Below the pieces are notes generated by a model, which was given only the letters and a program-made list of their open reading frames with translations, had not been told where the DNA came from and did not search any database. A stretch of DNA of 64,000 bases from Burkholderiaceae bacterium (lineage in GTDB: Bacteria > Pseudomonadota > Gammaproteobacteria > Burkholderiales > Burkholderiaceae_A): positions 109,308 through 173,307 of the forward strand of contig JAGYKN010000001.1 in assembly GCA_018401615.1 (NCBI GenBank), read 5' to 3'. This document shows, piece by piece, positions 1 through 10,230 of this stretch. Position numbers and translations under genes: made by a program. How positions within the stretch are numbered: the stretch's first letter is position 1; every line of letters starts with the position of its first letter.

Positions 1-747
1 GGCCATGATCTGGCGGGACTCTTCCAGGAGTTCCATCTCCGCGAGCGACTTTCCAATTGGAAGGCCCATGGCGGCCATGAAGGTATTGGCAATGCCGCCA
101 CCCACGATGAGTTGATCGACCTTGTGCGCCAGTGACCTCAGGATGGTGAGCTTGGTTGAGACCTTTGAACCCGCCACAATGGCAACGAGTGGCCGACGCG
201 GTGCCCCAAGGGCCTTGCCCAGGGCATCGAGCTCTGCCGCCATGAGGGGGCCGGCACAGGCAATCGGCGCGAATCGAGCCAGGCCATGGGTGGTCGCCTC
301 TGCACGGTGGGCCGTTCCAAAGGCATCGTTCACATAGATGTCGCAGAGGGCCGCCATCTTTTTGGCGAGCGCCTCATCGTCTGCCTTCTCGCCAACATTG
401 ACCCTGCAGTTCTCCAGCATGACGATCTCGCCAGCCGACACCTCAAAGGGCTGCGTCAGCCAGTTGCCCACCAGCGGCACCTTGCGGTCGAGCAGCTCAG
501 CCAGTCGCAGGGCAATCGGGGCCAGGGAGTCTTCGGCCCTGAGTTCACCCTCCTTGGGGCGGCCCAGGTGGGAGGTCACCATTAGGGCGGCGCCGGCCTT
601 TAGCGCATGCAGCATTGCCGGCACCGAGGCCCGTATCCGCGTGTCATCGGTGATGCGGCCTGAATCGTCTTGCGGCACATTGAGGTCTGCGCGAATAAAG
701 ACCCGTTTGCCCGCAAGTGGCAACTCGGTCATGCGCTTGAACTTCAC
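1..747 (-). CDS. pgk: Phosphoglycerate kinase (3' part runs off the window)
   Basis: Glycolytic and gluconeogenic enzyme that transfers phosphate between 1,3-bisphosphoglycerate and ADP in the cytoplasm. Reading leftward, the translation shows the family's N-terminal block [14 protein letters not shown], then [14 protein letters not shown] and [15 protein letters not shown] motifs, and [14 protein letters not shown] close to the window edge. The C-terminal half is outside. Two starts are possible: an internal ATG at 732, or a GTG at 747 that overlaps the gap stop codon as GTGA. I chose the GTG because this overlap is the usual coupling pattern here and it adds only five residues. It is the third gene of a tkt-gap-pgk run on the minus strand. 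Confidence 0.95.
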   Translation of the reverse strand, partial: MKFKRMTELPLAGKRVFIRADLNVPQDDSGRITDDTRIRASVPAMLHALKAGAALMVTSHLGRPKEGELRAEDSLAPIALRLAELLDRKVPLVGNWLTQPFEVSAGEIVMLENCRVNVGEKADDEALAKKMAALCDIYVNDAFGTAHRAEATTHGLARFAPIACAGPLMAAELDALGKALGAPRRPLVAIVAGSKVSTKLTILRSLAHKVDQLIVGGGIANTFMAAMGLPIGKSLAEMELLEESRQIMA

Positions 748-1766
748 TGTGATCTGGCCGACATCATGGCCAAGGCCGTGTCGAGCATGCGGTTTGAGAA
801 TCCCCACTCGTTGTCGTACCAGGACAAGACCTTCACAAGGCGGCCATCGGGCGAGACCCTCGTCTGGGTCGAGTCAAATACGCTCGAGCGAGGATCGTGG
901 TTGAAATCCACCGACACCAGTGGCGCGGTGTTGTAGCCCAGCACACCCCCCAGGGCGCCCTCGCTTGCGGCCTTTAGCAATGCATTGACCTCATCGACTG
1001 AGGTGGCGCGGCCTGCAAAGAAAGTGAGGTCGACCACCGAGACATTGATGGTGGGCACTCGCAGGGCGTAGCCGTCGAGCTTGCCATTGAGCGCAGGCAA
1101 TACGAGCCCGACCGCAGCAGCTGCCCCAGTCTTTGTGGGGATCATCGACATGGAGGCAGAGCGGGCCCTGCGGAGATCTTCGTGATAGACGTCGGTGAGG
1201 ACCTGGTCATTGGTATAGGAATGGATGGTGGTCATCAGGCCAGACTCCATGCCAATTGCATCGTGGAGCACCTTGGCCACGGGGGCGAGGCAGTTGGTTG
1301 TGCAAGATGCATTGGAGACCACTGTGTGGCTTGCCCGCAGGGTGTCGTGATTCACCCCGAAGACCACCGTGGCATCGACATCTTTGCCGCCTGGCGCAGA
1401 GATCAAGACCTTCTTGGCCCCACCGGCCAGGTGAGCCGATGCCTTCTCCTTGGTTGTAAAAAAACCAGTGCATTCCATGACCAGATCCACCCCGAGGTCC
1501 TTCCAGGGAAGCTCGGCTGGATTGCGATTGGCGAGCACCCGGATGCGATCACCGTTGACCACCAATGCATCGCCATCGACGGCGACCTCCCCCGGGAATC
1601 GCCCATGAACCGTGTCGTATCGGGTCAGGTGCGCGTTGGTCTCGCTGTTTCCAAGATCATTGATGGCCACGATCTCGATGTCGTGACGCTTGCCACCCTC
1701 GTAGTGGGCCCGCAATACATTGCGGCCAATGCGGCCATAACCGTTGATGGCAATCCGTACCGTCAT
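744..1766 (-). CDS. gap: Glyceraldehyde-3-phosphate dehydrogenase, type I
   Basis: NAD-dependent oxidation and phosphorylation of glyceraldehyde 3-phosphate. The 340-residue product begins with the Rossmann motif INGYGRIGR and carries the active-site block [15 protein letters not shown] with the nucleophilic cysteine. The C-terminal [12 protein letters not shown] block is complete. Length is normal for the family. AGGAGA sits about 6 bases before the ATG at 1766. The gene lies 66 bases downstream of tkt and overlaps pgk by 4 bases, so the three genes are probably cotranscribed. The inverted repeat at 1796-1815 lies in the tkt-gap gap and could modulate read-through. Confidence 0.97.
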   Translation of the reverse strand: MTVRIAINGYGRIGRNVLRAHYEGGKRHDIEIVAINDLGNSETNAHLTRYDTVHGRFPGEVAVDGDALVVNGDRIRVLANRNPAELPWKDLGVDLVMECTGFFTTKEKASAHLAGGAKKVLISAPGGKDVDATVVFGVNHDTLRASHTVVSNASCTTNCLAPVAKVLHDAIGMESGLMTTIHSYTNDQVLTDVYHEDLRRARSASMSMIPTKTGAAAAVGLVLPALNGKLDGYALRVPTINVSVVDLTFFAGRATSVDEVNALLKAASEGALGGVLGYNTAPLVSVDFNHDPRSSVFDSTQTRVSPDGRLVKVLSWYDNEWGFSNRMLDTALAMMSARSQ

Positions 1767-1795
1767 GTGATGTCTCCTATATTGTCAAAACGCGT

Positions 1796-1815
1796 GACAC
1801 GCGGACTGGCGTGTC
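1796..1815 (-). terminator. Inverted repeat between tkt and gap, possible weak attenuator
   Basis: GACACGC and GCGTGTC form a perfect 7-bp stem around a 6-base loop. On the minus strand the stem is followed a few bases later by only four T residues. It could be a weak terminator or an mRNA-processing hairpin that sets the tkt to gap ratio. The short T tract argues against a strong terminator. Confidence 0.3.
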
Positions 1816-1832
1816 GTCACACCTTGCTCTGG

Positions 1833-3857
1833 TTAGTTTGTGAGCACCAATTGTGCCGTCTTAACAAGGGCTTCGGGGGTCAGTTCGAAAAATTTGTAGA
1901 GTGCGCCGGCCGGCGCTGACTCGCCGAAACGATCGAGCCCGACCACCGCAGCAGGCTGGTATTTCCACCAGAGGTCGGTCACACCGGCCTCCACCGCAAT
2001 GCGGGGGACGCCTTCTGGCAGGACCTGGGACTTATAGGCAATCGACTGCTGGTCAAAGACCGTGGTCGACGGCAGAGACACCAGACGGACCCGGATCTTC
2101 TGGGCGCGAAGCTGCCTGGTGGCCTCCATGGCCAGGCTCACCTCTGATCCGGTGGCCATCAAGACGACCTGAGGCCGGGGGTCGGACGTGAGCACATAAC
2201 CACCTTTTGCGACATCTCGGGCCTGCACTGGGTCCGTGACCTGGGGTGGCAGACCCTGACGAGACAACAACAGGGCCGTTGGTCCATGGGTATTGGCAAG
2301 TGCAGACTGCCAGGCCACGGCTGTCTCCACCGCATCGGCTGGACGCCAGACCTGCAGATTTGGAATGAGTCGAAGGCTCGCCGGGTGCTCGATGGGTTGA
2401 TGGGTGGGGCCATCCTCTCCCAGGCCAATGGAGTCGTGGGTAAAGACATGGATCACCTGGCGACGCATGAGGGCCGCCATGCGTATGGCATTTCGGCTGT
2501 AGTCGGAGAAGGTGAGGAAGGTTGCGCAGTAGGGGATGAATCCCCCGTGCAGGGCAATGCCGTTGCAGATTGCGGCCATGCCAAATTCGCGAACGCCATA
2601 ACTGATGTGTCGGCCAGGCGTGATGGCGCCTTTTTCATCGACCGAGAGCACCGAGACACCCTTCCAGTTGGTCAGGTTGCTGCCCGTGAGGTCTGCAGAG
2701 CCGCCGAGCAGCCCCGGCAGGCGAGGGCCAAGGTCATCGAGCACCATCTGGGATGCTTTTCGACTCGCCACATTGGGCGCTGTCTCACAGAATGAGGCGA
2801 TCAGGGCGGCGTTTTTCTGGTCGAAATCGGCCGGGCGACGGCCAGCCCATCGGGCCTCGAGTTGCGCCGCCTCGCTCGGGAAGGCCCTGCGGTAGGAGGC
2901 CATGAGGGTCTCCCACTGCGCCTGAGCGGCCTGACCCTTGGCCTTGGCATCCCAGCTTCGATAGATCGACTCCGGGATCTCAAAAGGGGGGTGGTGCCAA
3001 TCGATCGAATCACGGGTGAGGCGAATCTCCTCCTCACCGAGGGCCTCGCCATGTGCCTTGGCCGTGCCGGCGCGATTTGGCGAGCCCTTGCCGATCTCGG
3101 TCTTGCAGATGATCAGCGTGGGTGCAAACCGACCGTCTCGACCCGCCTTGGCCCATTTCTTGGCAGTGCTCAGCGCAGACTCAACCGACTCGGTGCTGTG
3201 GCCGTCGATCGGCCCCAGAACATTCCAGCCATAGGACTCAAAACGGGCTCGGGTGTCATCGCGAAACCATCCCCTCACATCGCCATCGATCGAGATGCCG
3301 TTGTCGTCGTAGAGCGCAATTAACTTTGAGAGTCCCCAGACGCCCGCAAGGCTGCAGGCCTCATGACTGATGCCCTCCATGAGGCAGCCGTCTCCCAAAA
3401 AGACATAGGTGTGATGGTCCACCACGGCGTGGCCAGGGCGATTGAACTCTGTTGCCAGGAGTCGCTCGGCAAGCGCCATGCCAACTGCGTTGGAGATGCC
3501 CTGGCCGAGCGGGCCAGTGGTGGTCTCCACCCCAGGCGTGATGTCGACCTCAGGGTGACCGGGGGTCTTGGAATGGAGTTGACGAAACTGGCGCAGCTCC
3601 GACATTGGGAGGTCGTAACCCGAGAGGTGCAAGAGGGCATAGAGCAGCATGGAGCCATGGCCATTGGACACAACGAATCTGTCTCGATCTGGCCAGGCGG
3701 GGTCGGTGGGGTTGTGTCTGAGGTGATCTCGCCAGAGTGCCACGGCCATGTCGGCCATGCCCATCGGCATGCCGGGGTGGCCCGAATTGGCCTGTTGAAC
3801 GGCATCCATGGCCAAGGCTCGGATTGCATTGGCCATCTGGGGGGACGAGGCATTCAT
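1833..3857 (-). CDS. tkt: Transketolase
   Basis: Thiamine-diphosphate enzyme of the pentose phosphate pathway and the Calvin cycle that transfers two-carbon units between sugar phosphates. The 674-residue length is typical. Visible motifs include NSGHPGMPMGMA near the N-terminus (sugar and cofactor binding), the ThDP motif beginning GDGCLMEG with an NGISIDG block following, HKPQ-like THDSIGLGEDGPTHQPIEH in the pyrimidine-binding domain, and a complete C-terminal domain. It heads the tkt-gap-pgk run on the minus strand, as in many betaproteobacteria, and is divergent from rsmE across a 120-base spacer. No other Calvin-cycle genes are in the window, so I infer a role in the pentose phosphate pathway. 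Confidence 0.97.
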   Translation of the reverse strand: MNASSPQMANAIRALAMDAVQQANSGHPGMPMGMADMAVALWRDHLRHNPTDPAWPDRDRFVVSNGHGSMLLYALLHLSGYDLPMSELRQFRQLHSKTPGHPEVDITPGVETTTGPLGQGISNAVGMALAERLLATEFNRPGHAVVDHHTYVFLGDGCLMEGISHEACSLAGVWGLSKLIALYDDNGISIDGDVRGWFRDDTRARFESYGWNVLGPIDGHSTESVESALSTAKKWAKAGRDGRFAPTLIICKTEIGKGSPNRAGTAKAHGEALGEEEIRLTRDSIDWHHPPFEIPESIYRSWDAKAKGQAAQAQWETLMASYRRAFPSEAAQLEARWAGRRPADFDQKNAALIASFCETAPNVASRKASQMVLDDLGPRLPGLLGGSADLTGSNLTNWKGVSVLSVDEKGAITPGRHISYGVREFGMAAICNGIALHGGFIPYCATFLTFSDYSRNAIRMAALMRRQVIHVFTHDSIGLGEDGPTHQPIEHPASLRLIPNLQVWRPADAVETAVAWQSALANTHGPTALLLSRQGLPPQVTDPVQARDVAKGGYVLTSDPRPQVVLMATGSEVSLAMEATRQLRAQKIRVRLVSLPSTTVFDQQSIAYKSQVLPEGVPRIAVEAGVTDLWWKYQPAAVVGLDRFGESAPAGALYKFFELTPEALVKTAQLVLTN

Positions 3858-3977
3858 GGGCTGACTTTCTCTTAGATTTCGCGGACGATTTGCATTCTAC
3901 CGAGTCTCCACCCCGCACAATGAATCGTGGATTCTAAATGCTTGGCTCACAGTTTACTGATCAATGGGATTGGCACC

Positions 3978-4706
3978 ATGCAAATTCGGCTCCTACAACC
4001 GGGCCTCCAGGCCGGAGACCTCTGCCTCAGCCGCGACAACAGCCACCATCTTATTAAGGTGCTGCGGGCACGGGAGGACACCACACTGGTCCTTTTTGAC
4101 GGCCGCGGGATCGAATACCAGGCGGTCGTGATCGTCGCTGACCCCAGGGCGTGCCTGGTCAGGGTCCAAGACGGCCGTGCGGTGAGCCGCGAATCCACCG
4201 CGCAGACCCACCTGATTCAGTCCCTCTGCCTTGGAGACAAGATGGATTGGGTCGTGGAGAAGGCCTGTGAATTGGGGGTGAGCAGCATTCAGCCCGTTCG
4301 GTCTGCTCGCAGCCAGCTCAGACTCGATGGGGACAGGGCCCAGAGGCGACAGGCCCACTGGGGCCGCATTGCCTGCGCTGCGGCGGCACAGTCGGGCCGC
4401 AATCTGGTGCCCCTTGTGAGGCCCATCTGCAGCCTAGACGAGGCCCTCACAGCGTTTGCGTCTCAACCTGGGGCCAAGACAGGATGGATGCTCGACCCCC
4501 TTGCCCAGACCAGCCTGTCTGCAGCAAGCCTGGCGGGGCCCCTGACCATTGCAATTGGTCCCGAGGCCGGCTGGACAGACGAGGAGACGGCCTCGGCGCT
4601 GCTGCTGGGATTTTCTGGCGTTCGGTGCGGCCTGAGGATCCTTCGAACAGAAACGGCCGCAATCGTCGTTCTGGCAGCCGTCGCCACGCGACATCAGGAG
4701 TTCTAA
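3978..4706 (+). CDS. rsmE: 16S rRNA (uracil(1498)-N(3))-methyltransferase
   Basis: SPOUT-class methyltransferase that modifies U1498 of 16S rRNA in assembled 30S subunits. The product (242 residues from the ATG at 3978) starts MQIRLLQPG. It contains the family blocks HHLIKVLRA, KMDWVVEKACELGV, the SAM-binding knot motif IGPEAGWTDEE and the C-terminal LRILRTETA. An in-frame start 51 bases upstream gives an extension with no family resemblance, so I kept the later ATG, which gives the usual length. The gene stands alone, divergent from tkt and convergent with maeB, whose stop codon lies 7 bases away. Confidence 0.93.
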   Translation: MQIRLLQPGLQAGDLCLSRDNSHHLIKVLRAREDTTLVLFDGRGIEYQAVVIVADPRACLVRVQDGRAVSRESTAQTHLIQSLCLGDKMDWVVEKACELGVSSIQPVRSARSQLRLDGDRAQRRQAHWGRIACAAAAQSGRNLVPLVRPICSLDEALTAFASQPGAKTGWMLDPLAQTSLSAASLAGPLTIAIGPEAGWTDEETASALLLGFSGVRCGLRILRTETAAIVVLAAVATRHQEF

Positions 4707-4713
4707 GACAGGC

Positions 4714-7024
4714 TCAGGCCCTGGTCGGTCGATTGAGTCCGGTTGAGCTGCTCGAGTTGGCCTGCACGACTGCAATTGCAGTCATGTTGACCAGGCGACG
4801 CACCGTTGCAGAGGCGGTGAGCACATGGACGGGGGCTGCACACCCCATGAGCATGGGCCCAATGGCCACATTGTTTCCTGCCGCCCGCTTGAGCAGGTTG
4901 TAGGAGATGTTGGCCGACTCCATGCTGGGCAGGACCAATAGATTGGCATCGCCTTGCAGGGTGGACCTGGGCATGAGCGCCTTGCGAAGCTCAGCATCGA
5001 GCGCCACATCGCCGTGCATCTCCCCATCGATGTTGAGCTCCGGTGCCCGGGCCCTGATGATCTGCAAGACCTCGCGCATCTTGCGGGCAGACTCGGAATT
5101 CCCGCTGCCAAAGTTGCTGTGCGAGAGAAGGGCAATCCGAGGCTCCAACCCCAGCGCGCGCATCTCCCTGGCGGCCGTGATGGTGATCTCAGCGAGCTCG
5201 AGCGCGCTCGGGTTCTCGTTGACGTGGGTGTCGACCATTGCAATGGTGCGGTGTTGGAGGATCAGGATGTTCATGGCCGCATAGACATTTGCACCAGCCG
5301 CACGGCCAAGCACCTGATCGATATAGTGAAGGTGGAGGCTATGGGTGCCAAAGGTGCCGCAGATCATGCCGTCTGCATGGCCCTTGCGAATCATCATGGC
5401 GCCAATCAGGGTGTGTCGGCGGCGCATCTCAATCTGGGCATACTGGGCCGTCACACCGCTGCGCTCGGTCAGTTCGTAATAGGCCTCCCAGTACTCGCGG
5501 TAGCGGTCATCCTGCTCCGGATTGACCACGAGAAAATCCTCCCCCGCATGCATCCTGAGGCCGAATCGTGCGATGCGTTTCTCGATGACGGCAGGCCGGC
5601 CAATCAGCACGGGGGCTGCAAGGCCCTCATCGAGGACCACCTGGACAGCACGAAGCACCCGCTCCTCCTCCCCCTCTGCAAAGACAATGCGACGCTTGTC
5701 TGCCAGGCGAGCCGCGGTGAGGATGGGCTTCATGAAGTTGCCAGAGAGATAGACGAATTCCTGGAGTCGATCCTCGTAGGCATCCATGTCTAGAATCGGC
5801 CGAGTGGCAACGCCGTCATCCATGGCGGATTCGAAGCGTTCGGGTGAGCGCAATCTTGATGATGAGGCGCGGGTCGAAGGGCTTGGGGATGAGATATTCC
5901 GGGCCAAATGAGATGCCCTCGGTGCCATAGGCGGCCGTCACCACCTCCGACTGTTCATCCCGTGCCAGATCTGCCATGGCTCGAACGGCGGCCAGTTCCA
6001 TGCCCCGCGTGATCGTGGTGGCACCCACATCGAGGGCGCCTCGAAAGATAAACGGGAAACACAGCACATTGTTGACCTGGTTCGGGTAGTCGGTGCGCCC
6101 GGTGGCGATCACTGCATCCTGACGCACAGACTTGACCACCTCGGGAAGGATCTCTGGATCTGGGTTGGCCAGCGCGAAGATGATGGGCCTTGCGGCCATC
6201 TTGGCGACCATCTCTGGCTTTAAGACCCCACCGGCCGAGAGACCAAGAAACACATCTGCCCCCTCGATGACATCGCCAAGGTGTCGAGCAGCCGTGGGCT
6301 GACAGAACCGGGCCTTCTCTGGGTCCATGAGCGCCTTGCGGCCCTCGTAGACAACGCCCTCGATGTCGGTGACCCAGATGTTTTCCTTGAGCATGCCAAG
6401 GTCAAGCAGCAGGTCCAGGCAAGCCAGAGCGGCCGCACCAGCGCCTGAGACCACCAGCTTGACCTTGTCAATCTCTTTTCCCACCACAGACAGGCCATTG
6501 ACCAGGGCCGCCGACACGACGATGGCCGTGCCGTGTTGGTCATCGTGAAAGACCGGGATCTTCATGCGCTCGCGGAGTTTGCGCTCGATGTAGAAACAAT
6601 CGGGGGCCTTGATGTCCTCGAGATTAATGCCGCCAAAAGTCGGCTCAAGGGCAGCCACCGCATCGACGATCTTGTCGAGGTCTCGCTCGGCCAACTCGAT
6701 GTCAAAGACATCAATGCCCGCAAACTTCTTAAAGAGCACGCCCTTGCCCTCCATGACTGGCTTGGCCGCCAGGGGACCAATGTCGCCCAGGCCCAAGACC
6801 GCCGTGCCATTGGTGATGACCCCCACGAGGTTGCCCCTGGCGGTGTACTTAAAGGCATTGATGGGGTCTTTGGCAATCTCGAGACAGGCCGCCGCGACCC
6901 CGGGGGAATAGGCCAAGGCAAGGTCACGTTGATTGGTGAGTTGCTTGGTGGGCAGGATGGAGATCTTCCCTGGGGTGGGGAACTCGTGGTAATCGAGGGC
7001 CTGCTTGCGCAGAATTGGATCCAT
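4714..7024 (-). CDS. maeB: NADP-dependent malic enzyme, MaeB type (malic enzyme + phosphotransacetylase-like domain), frameshifted
   Basis: Decarboxylates malate to pyruvate with NADP reduction. The N-terminal 400 residues (7024 down to about 5850) hold the malic enzyme domain: [12 protein letters not shown], the catalytic [13 protein letters not shown] and HDDQHGTAI blocks, and the [13 protein letters not shown] dinucleotide fold. The C-terminal about 330 residues are the phosphotransacetylase-like regulatory domain typical of MaeB ([40 protein letters not shown]). The two halves lie in different frames that meet at 5842-5852. One extra base, or two missing, next to a CCC run breaks the link between LIIKIA and [10 protein letters not shown]. 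Family members are one about 760-residue chain, so I annotate one gene. The ATG at 7024 is preferred over a TTG at 7054. It follows the FAD dehydrogenase by 31 bases, probably in the same operon. Confidence 0.88.
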
Positions 7025-7055
7025 TTGGAGGTGCCTAGGAGGGGGGGTTGCCAAA

Positions 7056-10000
7056 TTATGAGGCCAGCGAGGCCCTGGCGATGGCCTCGGCAGCGGTCAT
7101 GGTGGGGCGACCCGCCAGATCTTGAATCTGATGCCGACAAGAGAACCCATCGGCCACGATCCAGGCATCGATGGGCGCAGCCCTGACTGCCGGCAACAGA
7201 CTGGCCTCGGCCATGGCCTTGGAGACCTCCTGATGGGCTGGGTCGTAGCCAAATGCGCCAGCCATGCCACAGCAGCTCGATTCAATGGCGTTGACCTTGA
7301 ACCCAACAGACCGAAGCGTCTCAATCGTGGCATGCCAGGCCCCAAGGGCCTTCTGATGACAATGCCCATGGACAAAGACGGTGCGCCCCTCTCCCACCGC
7401 AGGCGGGCTGAGTCGGCCTGCCGCAGTCTCATCCATCCACCAGGATTCAAAGAGCCTGGCCAGCCGCCCGAGTGCCACGGCACGCGGGCCAAGGCCCATC
7501 GTCTGCCACTCGTCTTGAAAGCCCAGCACGCATGAGGGTTCGATGCCAACGATGGGCACCTCCCTGGCCAGGACAGGTGCCAATGCATCCAACACGGCAG
7601 TGGCCTTTGACCGCGCGCCATCGAGATCGCCAACCGAGAGTGCGGTTCGCCCGCAGCAGAGCGGATTGGGCGCTGCAGCACCGGATAGGGCCACCCGATA
7701 ACCAGCGCTGGTCATCAGGCTGCCCAAGGCCAGCAGTGCATCGGGCGAGTAGGCCGAGTTGAAGGTGTCGGCCCAGAGCACCACATCGCAGGACGCCAGG
7801 CTTGCCCATTGCCTGCTGCGGGACTGCTCCCGAAAGGACGCAGCAGCCCAGACGGGCAGGCGTCGGCTGGCAGCCACCCCGGTCAGAGATTCCAACGCCC
7901 TGGCAAGCCAAGGCCACTCATTGCGCTTGTTTAAAAAGGACCCCAAGGCCGGCGTTCGGTGGACGCGCTGCGCGAGCGCAGGCAGGCTCGCCACGAGTCG
8001 GTCTCGAAGGGAAAACCCCTGGCGAGTGCCACGCTGATAGGCCGCCTCGATCTTCATTCGGGCCATGTCCACGCCCGTCGGACACTCCCGCCTGCAGGCC
8101 TTGCAGCCCACGCAGAGGTCCATGGCCTGGGCCACCTCTGGGCCCGTGATGTCACCCTCGAGCTGCCCACTCAGGGCAAGCCGCAGGGTGTTGGCGCGCC
8201 CCCGAACGGAGTGAATCTCCTCGCGGGTGACGCGAAAACTGGGGCACATCACACCGACATCGAATTTCCGACAATGGCCATTGTTGTTGCACATCTCCAC
8301 AGCCTTTGAGAGGCCACCCGCCGGATCCTCACCCGTTCCGGGCGCATCAATCTGGATGCCCATGGTGCCGGGATCCCCCCGCACAGACGGGTTATTTTGA
8401 ACATCCCATGCAGACCAATCGAATCCGGTCTTGACCACACCCACCCTGTACCCGGGGGGGAAACGAAAAAGAGACCGATCATCCATGCGGGTCGAGCGCA
8501 CGATCTTTCCGGGGTTGAGACGATTCTGGGGGTCGAATGCATCCTTGAGCGCCTCGAAGGCGCCGGTGATCTGCCTGCCAAACTGCCAGCCCACCCACTC
8601 ACTGCGGACCAGTCCATCGCCGTGCTCTCCCGAGAAGGCGCCCTTGAACTGGCGCACCAATGCGCCTGCCTCCTCGGCGATGGCCCGCATCTTGTGCGCA
8701 CCATCGCGACGCATGTCGAGGATGGGCCGCACATGCAGGGTGCCCACAGAGGCGTGGGCATACCAGGTGCCCTGGGTGCCGTGCCTCGCAAAGACCTCCG
8801 AGAGGCTTGCCGTGTAGGCCGCGAGGTGTTCGAGCGGCACGGCGCAATCCTCGATGAAGGAGACGGGTTTGCCGTCTCCCTTTAGCGACATCATGATGTT
8901 GAGGCCAGCCTTGCGGACCTCCCAGAGTGCAGCCTGGCGTCTGGCATCGGTCAGTTGCACCACAGAGCCGGCCAGTCCGAGGCCCCCCATGAGTTCATCA
9001 AGGGCAATGAGATGTCGACTCAGCTCGGCGCTGTCGTCTCCGGCAAATTCCACCAGCAAGAGGGCATCGGTCTGCTGACCACCCACTGTCACCAGGGCAT
9101 CCTCAATGATGGCGGAAAACATTGGGTTGACCCGACAGAGTTCAATCATGGTGCGGTCCACAAGCTCGACGGCCACCGGCTGAAGGCGCACGATCTCTGG
9201 CGTGATCTCCATCGCACGCTGAAAGCTTGGCACGTTGACCACCCCCAGCACCTTGGCGCCCGCAATGGGGGCGAGCCCAAGACGAATCGACTCAAAGCTC
9301 GCGAGGGTCCCCTCTGAGCCAACCAGGAGGTGGGCCAGGTTGACGCTGCCATCTGGCGTGTAGGGCCGCTCACTCTGGGGATCGAAGATGTCGAGGTTGT
9401 AGCCGCCCACACGGCGCATGACCTTGGGCCAGATTGCTCGGATCTCAGGCGCAACCGACTGGGCGATCTCATGCACACGAGAGACAAGGGTCCTCAGGCG
9501 CTGACTGTCGAGTTGCATCTCACCACCATCGCCAAATCGCGCGAATCGGGCGGGGGTGCCGTCGTCGAGGATGGCATCGATGGCCCGTACGTTGTGGACC
9601 ATGTTGCCGTAACGAAGGGAGCGGGATCCGCAAGAATTGTTTCCCGTCATGCCGCCAATGGTGCATTGCGCCGCCGTGGAGACGTCCACCGGAAACCACA
9701 GGCCGTGGGGCTTGAGCGCCTTGTTGAGGTGATCCAAGACCATGCCCGGCTCGACCGTCACCTCGCCGGCCGCCAGGTCGAGCGAGACAAGTCGATCCAG
9801 GTACCGGCTGGTGTCAATGACGAGCGATTCCCCGACTGTCTGGCCGCACTGCGAGGTGCCGCCGCCTCGGCTCAAGACAGACACGCCCGCATCCCTTGCA
9901 ATTTCCAGGGCGATTCGAAAGTCCAGCGTTGTCTTGGGAACCACCACGCCGATGGGCATCTGTTGGTAGATTGATGCATCTGTGGCGTAACGCCCCCTTG

Positions 10001-10148
10001 AGGCAGCATCAAAGAGCACATCGCCACGGACCTCCCTCGTGAGCCTGTCTGCCAGGCTGCTGCGAGACAGTGCTGCCCCCAGACCCTTGCCGAGAAGGGC
10101 CCGTCGGGCGGGTTGTTCAGGCGCGGGGATCTGGTTGGGACTGTTCAT
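7056..10148 (-). CDS. FAD-linked 2-hydroxyacid dehydrogenase fused to an iron-sulfur domain (YdiJ-like)
   Basis: A 1030-residue fusion. Residues about 60-250 form a VAO/PCMH-type FAD-binding domain ([36 protein letters not shown]), followed by a FAD-oxidase C-terminal domain with FSGEHGDGL. Near residue 660 there is a ferredoxin-like 4Fe-4S motif, [16 protein letters not shown]. The C-terminus carries two CCG-type cysteine blocks (CCGRTALS and CCGMAGAFG) as in GlcF-like subunits. The architecture matches the YdiJ / D-2-hydroxyglutarate dehydrogenase group. Glycolate, D-lactate or D-2-hydroxyglutarate are possible substrates and I cannot choose from sequence. The ATG at 10148 is preferred to an in-frame start 30 bases upstream. 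It is divergent from an aminotransferase that can use glyoxylate, across an 82-base gap, which hints at 2-hydroxyacid/glyoxylate metabolism. Confidence 0.9.
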   Translation of the reverse strand: MNSPNQIPAPEQPARRALLGKGLGAALSRSSLADRLTREVRGDVLFDAASRGRYATDASIYQQMPIGVVVPKTTLDFRIALEIARDAGVSVLSRGGGTSQCGQTVGESLVIDTSRYLDRLVSLDLAAGEVTVEPGMVLDHLNKALKPHGLWFPVDVSTAAQCTIGGMTGNNSCGSRSLRYGNMVHNVRAIDAILDDGTPARFARFGDGGEMQLDSQRLRTLVSRVHEIAQSVAPEIRAIWPKVMRRVGGYNLDIFDPQSERPYTPDGSVNLAHLLVGSEGTLASFESIRLGLAPIAGAKVLGVVNVPSFQRAMEITPEIVRLQPVAVELVDRTMIELCRVNPMFSAIIEDALVTVGGQQTDALLLVEFAGDDSAELSRHLIALDELMGGLGLAGSVVQLTDARRQAALWEVRKAGLNIMMSLKGDGKPVSFIEDCAVPLEHLAAYTASLSEVFARHGTQGTWYAHASVGTLHVRPILDMRRDGAHKMRAIAEEAGALVRQFKGAFSGEHGDGLVRSEWVGWQFGRQITGAFEALKDAFDPQNRLNPGKIVRSTRMDDRSLFRFPPGYRVGVVKTGFDWSAWDVQNNPSVRGDPGTMGIQIDAPGTGEDPAGGLSKAVEMCNNNGHCRKFDVGVMCPSFRVTREEIHSVRGRANTLRLALSGQLEGDITGPEVAQAMDLCVGCKACRRECPTGVDMARMKIEAAYQRGTRQGFSLRDRLVASLPALAQRVHRTPALGSFLNKRNEWPWLARALESLTGVAASRRLPVWAAASFREQSRSRQWASLASCDVVLWADTFNSAYSPDALLALGSLMTSAGYRVALSGAAAPNPLCCGRTALSVGDLDGARSKATAVLDALAPVLAREVPIVGIEPSCVLGFQDEWQTMGLGPRAVALGRLARLFESWWMDETAAGRLSPPAVGEGRTVFVHGHCHQKALGAWHATIETLRSVGFKVNAIESSCCGMAGAFGYDPAHQEVSKAMAEASLLPAVRAAPIDAWIVADGFSCRHQIQDLAGRPTMTAAEAIARASLAS

Positions 10149-10230
10149 CAGAGGCAACTCGCAGGGGCAGCAACGCATTAGGGCCGAAGTGCTTACAATA
10201 GTGGATTGCCCTCACGCCCTCCAAATATCC

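Noticed and set aside
4954..5793. A 279-codon frame antisense to maeB
   Set aside because: Shadow of the phosphotransacetylase-like domain; composition only.
4714..5928. A separate phosphate acetyltransferase gene (pta)
   Set aside because: The frame is the C-terminal domain of MaeB. Its apparent first 35 residues are noise and the domain joins the malic enzyme half by one indel.
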